Of a stretch of DNA of 21,766 nt, positions 1 through 8,071 are shown piece after piece. Position 1 is the first letter of the stretch. The number at the start of each line of letters is the position of its first letter. Source of the DNA: Emiliania huxleyi CCMP1516 (taxonomy: Eukaryota > Haptophyta > Isochrysidales > Noelaerhabdaceae); NCBI RefSeq assembly GCF_000372725.1, contig NW_005198586.1, positions 10,366 to 32,131 on the forward strand. The letters are read 5' to 3'. The position numbers and the translations under genes were made by a program. The notes beneath the pieces were generated by a model, which worked only from the letters and a program-made list of their open reading frames with translations, ran no database searches and was not told the DNA's origin.

Positions 1-45
1 AATCACGACTCTCACAGTGATTTGGGCTCGGCAGCTTGTCAGCCC

Positions 46-668
46 TCAGCCGAAGCTGGGGCCGGTCCCGTAGCCGAGAGAGCCCGCGCCGATGAGTTCG
101 ACGCGGTCGGGGGGGCCTGCGGAGAGGCCAGCGAGATGGCGATCGCTGTACTTCATGGTGTCATCAAGTGACTGGCTGACTCGCCAGAGGTCGATACTCT
201 GGACGACCCATAGGATGCCACGAATGCCTGAAGGAGAGGGAGGCGAGGCCAGAGGCAGGCTCAGCTGCTCTCGGGTGATCTCACTTTGGTGGCTGAAGGA
301 CCCGATGGTCCTGTCACATTCGCGTTCCGAGTCGTGGGGGTAGAAGAATTCGAGGTAGAATCGAGTCAGCACTTCCTTGTAGTACAGCGGACCGCCAGGC
401 TCGCCGGCAGCATCCGCAGGGAGGCAGCATATGAGGCACCAGTGTCTTCTGAAGAGCTCAACAGCTGCGGCCGCGATGGTAGAGTCGGCCGCGGTTCGAG
501 CGAGCAGCTTTTGGCTGCGGGATCGAATCGCGGAAGGCTCATGCCCTCGCGGAGCGACGCGGGTCGCGCGGCGCGCGCGTGTGCGAAATGCGACGACAGA
601 CGACAGATGACAGACGCCTGAGCGCTGTACGACTCAACGACCGTCGCCGCAATCGCCACCGCCGCCAT
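46..668 (-). CDS. Probable two-exon gene of unknown function
   Basis: Proposed exons are 668-631 and 514-46, giving 168 aa. The ATG at 668-666 opens a short exon reading MAAVAIAATVVES. A GT donor at 630 and an AG acceptor at 515-516 join it in frame to an open frame that runs to the stop at 46-48. The second exon reads as ordinary protein, including AAAVELFRRHW, PLYYKEVLTRFYLEFFYPHD and an aromatic stretch GILWVVQSIDLW, with no low-complexity bias. I do not recognise the family. A pyrimidine-rich stretch ending in TTCAG near 190-235 could hide another intron, so the C-terminal third is less certain. The gene is divergent from the ankyrin-TPR gene, with about 1 kb between the starts. The open frame extends well beyond its first internal methionine-like codon, which supports coding. 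It could instead be a fragment of a larger gene whose later exons lie off the left edge. Confidence 0.4.
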
Positions 669-800
669 TTTGACGAGCAGCGCGAGCGCGCTCGTCGGCG
701 GCCAGCCGTCGCGGGCCGGGCCGAGCCCGGCCTCAATCGGCCGCGCCGCCGCAGCAGGCCCGGAGGCCCACTTGGCGGCCGACCAGCTGACTTCTAAAAT

Positions 801-823
801 CTCTCTCTCTCACACACACACAC

Positions 824-859
<36 letters not shown>
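801..859. repeat. CT/CA compound microsatellite
   Basis: Five CT units are followed by a CA run that is interrupted once (CAACAC). It lies in the divergent intergenic region about 140 bases upstream of the left (-) gene start. Confidence 0.95.
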
Positions 860-863
<4 letters not shown>

Positions 864-1532
864 GCATAATGTTCTTCTTGGCAGGTGTGTGTTCTTTTTG
901 CTTGGCCGTACATCATGACGGGGTAGGTAGGGTAGGTCTGGGACCTCCCGTCAGGTTTTTCCCTCTATTCACGCTGGAATTTTCACACCAGAAAAAGAAA
1001 AAGATCGCCCGAGATCGCGCGGCGCGGCCCGGGGCGGGGTGGATGGGTTGGGAGCGAGGGGGCGGAAGCGTTCAGTGCGGTAGATGGTGAGCTCGGGGCG
1101 CGTGAGCCGGACTTGTGAGCCGGACCACCCCCGTTCTTAATTAACCTGCGTTGACCGTTGTTGAGCCAGGACTCAACATACCCGGGCTTTCCTTCCCGCA
1201 CTGTCACTCCCCTTTCTCCCGGCCGGGGTGGGGCGGGGCGCGCGCGGGTGGCGGCGGGTGTGCGGGATGTCTGTGGGCCCGAGAGCGATATGCCATGTCC
1301 GCCTTGCTTTGTTTCCTAACATCGAAGGCTAAGCTCAAAAGAAAATTTTCGCGGAAATCACGATGTCAACCCTCCCCAAGTGGGTGATCTGATGCTTTGT
1401 AGGGCCTGAGAGTGGCCTGCCATGTCACAGGAAGGACTGTGGTTGCAGGAGAGTACCACCAACCATCACTTCAGTTGGTATAGTACCCCACCTTAACCCG
1501 TCCGATGATTTCTTTTTTAGTTTCCCATAAGA

Positions 1533-1563
1533 GTAGGGTAGGTAGGTAGGTAGGTAGGTAGGG
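1533..1563. repeat. GTAG tetranucleotide repeat
   Basis: About six tandem GTAG units, with a slightly irregular first copy, lie roughly 100 bases upstream of the ankyrin-TPR start codon. The repeat probably sits in the promoter or 5' UTR. No function can be inferred. Confidence 0.9.
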
Positions 1564-1661
1564 GCAGGGCAGGGGCCGGCCAGGTTTTTGCAGAATTTCA
1601 TCAGATGTAAGCAAAAAAGAAATACACCACCACTTGGTGGCAGTTCGGCGCGAAACACATC

Positions 1662-4184
1662 ATGCCGCAGCCCAACGCCAACGACGAGCCGATGCTGCCC
1701 CACGGGCGGGACTGGCTCGAGGCGGCGCGGCGCGGCGACCAGCCGGCGATGCAGGCGATCCTGGCAGCGCACCCCGAAGTCCTCTCCTACCGGGGCAAGG
1801 GCTGTTCGCTCGGCTTCATCGGTCACACCGCCTTGCACTGGGCGGCCGCCAAGGGCTCCGTGCTTCTACTGGACTGGCTGCTGGAGCGAGGCGCCGATCC
1901 GAACCTCGGCAACAACGCCGGCTCGACGGCGCTGCACGTGGCGTCGCAAAACGGGCAGGCCGTCGCCGCCGAGCGGCTGCTCTCCGCTGGCGCCGAGGTG
2001 GATGCCAAGGACGACGAGGGCTTCACGCCCGGGGACGTGGCCCAAGAGCGAGGCCATCGCAGCCTAGTCGCGGTGCTCGCCGCCCAGGCCGGCCGCGCGG
2101 CGCTCTGTGCCCGGCTAAGTGCGCTCGCCGCGACGGCCGGCGGGTGGAGGGTGGGCGAGATGCGCGAGGCCCTCCGGCTGGGAGCCGTCTCCACCGCCGG
2201 CGTCACCGAGAAGAGCGAGCTGGAGGCACTGGTCCGTGAGCTCATGGCACGCGAGGGCGTGCCGGCGGCCGCACCACCGCCGACGGCCGCGCCGCCGCCC
2301 GAGGCCACGCCGCCGCCGCCGCCACCACCACCACCACCTCCTCTTGCGAGCGACTCGGGCTCGGACTCGTCGGACGACGCCGAGGCTGCGGCACGGATGA
2401 AGGCGGCGGCCGAGCGCGCCAAGGCGAGGCCCTCGCTGCTGCCTCTCTCCTCCCCGCCGCCTCTCTCTCTCCCCCTCGTGCCTCTCTTCTCCTTGCTGAC
2501 TCTCTCTCTCTCTCTCTCTCTCTCCCTCTCTCTCTCTCTCTCTCCTGGCCACTGCACTCCCACTCCACTCCGCCGCTCCGCTCGCCTGCCGCACTCGTCA
2601 CGACCGCTGCCGTCGCCGCCCCCGCCCCCGCCCTCACCCCCCCCCCCAGGCGAACGGCAACGAGCGCTTCGGCGCGCGCGACTATGACGGCGCGCTGCAC
2701 CACTTCTCCTGCAACGCTTCTCCGACTCTTAACGAAATGTAGTCCGCATTGTTCACCAGGCGCGCTGCACCACTTCTCCGTCGCGCTGCGGCTCGACGCG
2801 CGCAGGTGGTGCCTTGCGCGAGCGCCACGCGGCCAGCTTGCACCGTCGCCACGGCTGACTCGCGCCCGTGCGGCTGCCAAGATTCCGCAGCGAGCGCGCA
2901 CTTGCCCGCCGCGGCCGCTCCTCCCCGATGGACCGACTTTCGCCCAGCCTCCGACACCGCTCCGCCCCCGCGCCTCGCAGCCACGTGCTCCACTCGAACC
3001 GCAGCGCGGCCCTCGCGGCGCTCGGCCGCGCGAGCGAGGCGCTCGCCGACGCCGACCGCTGCGTCGAGCTTGCGCCGCAGTGGGCCAAGGCGAGGCCCCT
3101 CCCTCGCCCCGACCCTGGCCCTCTCCCGCGGCGGCTCCCTCGGGCGCTACGAGAGCCCCCTTCCGAGGAGCAAGACACCCTCTTCCAGAGACCCTACAAG
3201 ACACCCCCTTGTAGAGACACTCCCACGGGCCCTCCCGAGGCCTTCCAGCCACCAGCTGCCAGACACCCCTCACCTCACCGTCGCCTCCTAAGGGGCATTC
3301 GCGCCGCGCCGCCGCGCTCGAGCTCCTCGGCAGCCATGCCGACGCCCTGCGCGCCTACGAGGCGGGCCTGGAGGTGGGCCCGAGATCGTGCCGAGATCGT
3401 GCCGAGATCGTGCCGAGATCGTGCCGAGATCGTGCCGAGAACGCTTGCTGGGGCCTACGAGGCGGTCGCTTGCTCGTGGCAGGTCGAGCCGCAGAACGCG
3501 GCGCTCCTGCAAGGGCTCGAGCGGCTCAGCGCGCGGCTGCGCGGCGGAGAGGGGGGCGAGCACGGCCGCGCGGGCGGCGGCGGCGGCGACAAGCACGGGG
3601 TATCCGATGACACGGGGCAGAGGGGCGGGGGCGACGCTCAGGGTGGCGGCGGCAAGGGAGGAGGCGACAAGGCTTCCCGCGCGGCGAGGCCCGTGCAGGA
3701 CTCGGACTCGGACTCGGACAGCGGCAGGCTTGCGCCGCGCTTGCCGCCCGCGGCGTGTCGGGCGGGCGTGAGCGGAGACGCGGCCGCTCGCTGGATCGAC
3801 GCGGCCAAGAGGGCCGACCGACCGGCGCTCGAGTCCATCCTCGCTGCGGCGGGCAGCGACGTCGTCCACGCTACAGCGCGCGGCATCGGGCACACCGCGC
3901 TGCACTGGTGCGCTGCCAAGGGGGAGGTGCGAGTGATGGAGTGGCTCCTCTCTGTCGGCGCGGTGGTCAACGCCACCAACGCCTCCGACGCCACCGCGCT
4001 GCACACCGCCGCCGGCCACGGCCAGGCCTTTGCAGTGTCGCTGCTCTTGCGGAGCGGGGTCGACACGGCCTTGCGCGACGACGACGGCCGGACAGCCTCT
4101 GAGGTCGCCGCGGGCAGGGGGCGGGCCGATTTGGCGAGGCAAATCGAGGCTGCGGCGGCGGACGAAGGCGCCGAGCACGCGTGA
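1662..4184 (+). CDS. Ankyrin-TPR-ankyrin protein, putative Hsp70/Hsp90 co-chaperone adaptor
   Basis: Six exons: 1662-2423, 2650-2689, 2760-2805, 2981-3089, 3293-3373 and 3483-4184. They total 1740 nt, giving 579 aa. The first ankyrin module (about residues 17-135) has the GHTALHWAAAKG and STALHVASQNGQ signatures. A SAP-like segment with TEKSEL (about 157-195), a Pro/Ala linker and an acidic DSGSDSSDD patch follow. A three-motif TPR domain spans about 250-355. Its five clamp positions match the Hop/STI1 type: K and N in AKANGN, N in HSNRSAA, K and R in KGHSRR. Such TPRs bind the C-terminal EEVD peptides of Hsp70 and Hsp90. A Gly/Asp-rich linker leads to a second ankyrin module (about 450-575) that resembles the first. 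Introns 1, 2 and 4 are GC-AG; introns 3 and 5 are GT-AG. Every junction restores the TPR consensus and the reading frame, so this model is strong. The chaperone partner is inferred from family knowledge. Confidence 0.85.
2501..2544. repeat. TC microsatellite in intron 1 of the ankyrin-TPR gene
   Basis: About 22 TC units with one interruption lie in the 226-nt GC-AG intron 2424-2649. Together with an 11-C run at 2637-2647 just before the AG, the 3' half of this intron is nearly pure pyrimidine and may act as an extended polypyrimidine tract. Confidence 0.95.
2689..2779. repeat. 21-bp direct duplication bounding a 70-nt intron
   Basis: A 21-bp sequence starting GGCGCGCTGC and ending CACTTCTCC occurs at 2689-2709 and again, identically, at 2759-2779, exactly 70 bases apart. 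Intron 2 of the ankyrin-TPR gene (2690-2759, GC-AG) begins inside the first copy and ends at the start of the second. Only the second copy is translated, as part of the TPR helix GALHHFS. The intervening 49 bases contain an in-frame stop and no exon-like content. Confidence 0.9.
3379..3440. repeat. 11-bp tandem repeat in intron 5 of the ankyrin-TPR gene
   Basis: Five full copies of CCGAGATCGTG start at 3380, 3391, 3402, 3413 and 3424, with a partial sixth to 3440. All lie within intron 3374-3482. Copies are identical, which points to recent expansion. An 11-bp unit is not a multiple of three, so copy-number change would shift the frame if this were exonic. That agrees with an intronic position. 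Confidence 0.95.
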
Positions 4185-4619
4185 GCTCGAGCGACGCCGA
4201 CTGCTGGCGCGGGCGGTGTGTCGTGTGTTGGGAGTGTGCCAGCCCCCCCCACCACACAAGAAATTCCGTTTTGGTAACCGTTTTCAGAACGATTCACCGT
4301 ACATCCCCCGAGAGCCGAGTCGCGAAACAGCCACGTCGAGGATATGATCATGGAATGCGTGGGCCGCGATGCGCTAGCAGGCGGGGGGGCGTCTGGCGTG
4401 GGGGCAGCACATGAGGCAACCAACAGGTTGAGACAGACATAGTGCTGGTCAACTCGACGTCATGCGGACAGAGGCGCTGCAACCGCTCCGAGTCTCCGGT
4501 TGCTTCTCGCGCGCGGCATATTTCGGATTCTCGGGCTGAGGTAGGGCCTCTCCAGCACTCGGCGTCGGTAAATCTCCGTCGAGTAATTCCAGGAAGAACT
4601 CACCTCGCGAGCCGCGCCC
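4185..4619. other. Convergent intergenic region, no gene seen
   Basis: This gap of 435 bases separates the stop codons of the ankyrin-TPR gene (+) and the desaturase gene (-). It should contain both 3' UTRs. There is no canonical AATAAA signal that I would call, and the open frames present are short and unlike known proteins. Confidence 0.5.
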
Positions 4620-6332
4620 TCACGCGACCATGTCCTGCGGCCGGTTGAATGCGGCCGGATAGCGGCGCATCGATGTGCGCCCCGCGATGATGGAGATCGT
4701 CTTTCCGAGTCGAAGCCAGACCGACTCCTGCACATACGGCACGCCGTGCTTGGCGCAGAGGTCGCGGACGAGTGGCGCCGCCTGAGAGCGCAATGCCAGG
4801 GCTCGGTCAGCCTCTCCTCCGTCTCAGCGGGGTGCGGGAGAGGGGTACGGCTTCGCCTTTTGGTACGAGAGCATCGACAGGTCGGGCCAGAGGTGGTGCT
4901 CGATCTGGTAGTTGAGCCAGCCGTGCAGAAAGTCGACGCAATCCGCGGCGTGTCCGTGGCCGCCGCGGCCGTCGCCGGTCGCAAAGTTGACCGACGAGGT
5001 CACCTGCCGCATGTAGAAGGAGGGGGAGCGCGGCGCGGCGTGCTGCTCGAACCGGTAGAGGTCGTCGCCGCAATGGTTGGTCGCGACGACGAGGAAGGCG
5101 TGCGCGTTTGTCAAAAGCTCGGCGAGGACCAGGTTCACCAGCGAGGCCGCCGCTGCGGCGTGGGCGGCGGCGAGCGGCTCGGCACCGCCGGGCAGCACGC
5201 CGCCCGCGGCAAGGGCGGCGGCGGCGGCGGCGGCGGCAGCGGGCAGGAGGAGGAAGCGCGTGGTGAAGAAGGGGCCGAGCACGCGCACGAAGAACTCGAC
5301 GTTGCTGAAGAAGAGCGAGGAGGGGCCGAGGAGGAAGTGCCTGATCCCACGCACGGGGGCCGCGTGAGGCCCTTCCCAGGCGCCCGGAGGAGGAGGAGGC
5401 GGCGGCGGAGGAGGAGGAGGAGGAGGCGGCGGCGGAGGAGGAGGAGAGGCCCTTCCCAAGGGCCCGCAGGAGGCGGGGGGCGGGTGGCGCGCCAGTCTCC
5501 GACCACGCATGGGTCCTCCTGCAGCTGCGTCGAGAGCTTCTCGAGGCGCGGGTCCGCCTCGCGGCGCATCCTGTTGAGCGAGAGCACCTTGAAGGTGTTT
5601 GGCGCGTAGTAGAACCACTTCCAAGTCACCGTCAGGAAGGCGATGACGAGGTACTTGACTGGCGCGAGGAGGGCCGGCATCTGGCGCAGGTTGTCGAGGT
5701 TCCGCTCGACAAGGTCGGGGTCGGAGTCCTCGCCGAGGGAGTAGTGGTGCAGCTGGTTGTGCTCGACGTTCCACGCCTCCACGAGCATCCAGTCGAGCCA
5801 GTCCACGCACCTGCAGTGTGCGAGCACAGCGGTGTGACTGCGTCCGCGGCCTGGAAAGAGCTCAGGAGGGACTGCTGCACCGCCGGTACACAGAGCCGAC
5901 GCCAAAGGTGAAGCGATGGTAGCGCCCGCCCGTGTCGCACTTGTCGAAGCCTCCGTGGCAGACGTGGTGCGCGACGATCGTCCAGCGCGTGAGCACTCCC
6001 AGTGAAAGGAACCAGACGGCAATCGGGTTGAACGGGAGCGGGCCGAGCGGCATCGCCATCGTGGCCACGCCGAGCGCCGTGCAGGCGCGCTGCCAGCACA
6101 CAATCTTGTTTAGGTGCCTCACGTCCGCGTCGCCCTGCTGCGCCGCGAGCGTCTTGCCGAGCGCCTTGATGTCCGCAGCGAAGGCGTCGAGGTCGCACTT
6201 GCTGATCCAGGCATCCTCAGCCGACAGTTTCTCAGCCGACAGCTTCTCATTCGGCACGGCGTTGCCGAGGTCGTCGAGGTAGAGCTCGGTGCCGGCGCGC
6301 GAGAGGGCATGCTGCGAAGCTCTCGTCGCCAT
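4620..6332 (-). CDS. Membrane fatty acid desaturase, QxxHH type, no cytochrome b5 domain
   Basis: Four exons on the minus strand: 6332-5881, 5810-5493, 5340-4857 and 4781-4620. They total 1416 nt, giving 471 aa. The three di-iron histidine boxes of the FA_desaturase superfamily are present: HHVCH (122-126), HNQLHH (168-173) and QIEHH (402-406). The third box has Gln in place of the first His, as in front-end and related desaturases, but no cytochrome b5 domain (HPGG) precedes the catalytic part. Hydrophobic segments lie around residues 85-120, 225-245, 285-335 and 335-345, so an ER or plastid membrane enzyme is likely. The motif TNAHAFLVVATNHCGDDLY precedes box three. Intron 1 (5811-5880) is GT-AG. 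Introns 2 (5341-5492) and 3 (4782-4856) are GC-AG. The intron 2 boundaries are the least certain; the chosen ones read GDW-HFLLGPSS. A small duplication, AEKLS twice, lies near residue 33. Substrate and regiospecificity cannot be read from the sequence. Confidence 0.88.
5366..5458. repeat. GGA/GGC trinucleotide array flanked by 13-bp direct repeats
   Basis: The 13-mer GAGGCCCTTCCCA occurs at 5366-5378 and 5446-5458, 80 bases apart. Between the copies is a run of GGA and GGC triplets. The whole structure lies in intron 2 of the desaturase gene, where it reads as a pyrimidine-rich (TCC/GCC) tract on the transcribed sense strand. Confidence 0.85.
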
Positions 6333-6959
6333 TAGCGTTGGCGATGCAGATTCTCACCTGTCTAGTTCACACCTGTCTAGCCTGTGTGCTGTGAGAGAGA
6401 GTTGTTTTGTTTAAATTCTTTCACGCTCTCGCGGCGTACCAGGTAGCTGACGGCAAACCCGGCAAAGTGACCCGTTTTTACCCACCCACGCCCGTGCGCG
6501 CGTATCTTAGCTAAGGTACGCGGCCACACGCGCTGGCGCGCACGGCAACCGGGACTTACACGCGCGACACGAGGGACTGTGTATCCTTGGCTGCCTCCCT
6601 CGTGGGAGAATAGCCGCCCTCACCCGCTGCCGCGCATCGAGCTCGGCGGGGCCTGATACGTGTCATTCTGTGCCGGCGCGTATCTTAGCCAAGATACGCG
6701 GCCACACGTGCAAACGCGTATAGCGGTCGACTCGCGCCCACACGTGCAGGCGTGCAGCCCGCCGCCTACCTTATCTTGGCCTCAAGGTGTCCCTTACCTC
6801 GGCAGTACCTCGGCGGCCGCCCCGAAGAGTACGTGGCGGTGTGCCGGCGTCCCTCTGTGCCACTTGTTATTATCACCGCCCTCACACCGCTACTGCCCCG
6901 CCACGCCGTCGCCACCTACTCCATTTTTCTCGTCACCGCCACTGCCCCCGGCGACCCAG
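6333..6959. other. Divergent promoter region between desaturase and FkbM-like gene
   Basis: Transcription diverges here: the desaturase start is at 6332 (-) and the FkbM-like coding region begins about 6960 (+). The stretch holds a duplicated palindromic element (6498-6533 and 6676-6711) and two CACGTG (E-box/G-box) hexamers at 6705-6710 and 6741-6746. The open frames across it use non-ATG starts and have no recognisable domain. An upstream exon of the FkbM-like gene could lie in 6780-6950, but I cannot identify one. Confidence 0.55.
6498..6711. repeat. Two copies of a 36-bp palindrome-bearing repeat
   Basis: Copies lie at 6498-6533 and 6676-6711 and differ at three positions. Each contains a near-perfect palindrome: GCGTATCTT, then four bases, then AAGATACGC in copy 2 (6678-6699), with AAGGTACGC in copy 1 (6500-6521). 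A conserved tail GCGGCCACACG follows. Conservation extends beyond the palindrome, so this is a duplicated element rather than a chance hairpin. It could be a protein-binding site pair or the remnant of a small mobile element. Confidence 0.85.
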
Positions 6960-7996
<1,037 letters not shown>

Positions 7997-8071
7997 GTGA
8001 AATCAAAACACCAGACCAATACTGCCAGTAGAAGAAAACGCGCCTGACCGTCTTCGCGCGCGCGCGGAGCT

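Larger units (their letters stand above)
669..1661. other. Divergent intergenic region, no gene seen
   Basis: About 990 bases lie between the start of the left (-) gene and the ATG of the ankyrin-TPR gene. It holds a CT/CA microsatellite (801-859), a GTAG-type repeat (1533-1563), and a short direct repeat GTGAGCCGGA twice near 1100-1125. Composition is less GC-extreme than in the flanking exons. The small open frames here are short, mutually overlapping and repeat-derived. Promoters for both flanking genes are expected here, but I see no TATA box or other element I can defend. Confidence 0.5.

Noticed and set aside
4746..5609. 287-codon plus-strand frame over the desaturase
   Set aside because: Antisense to exons with intact histidine boxes; its Arg and Gly runs come from the intronic trinucleotide array.
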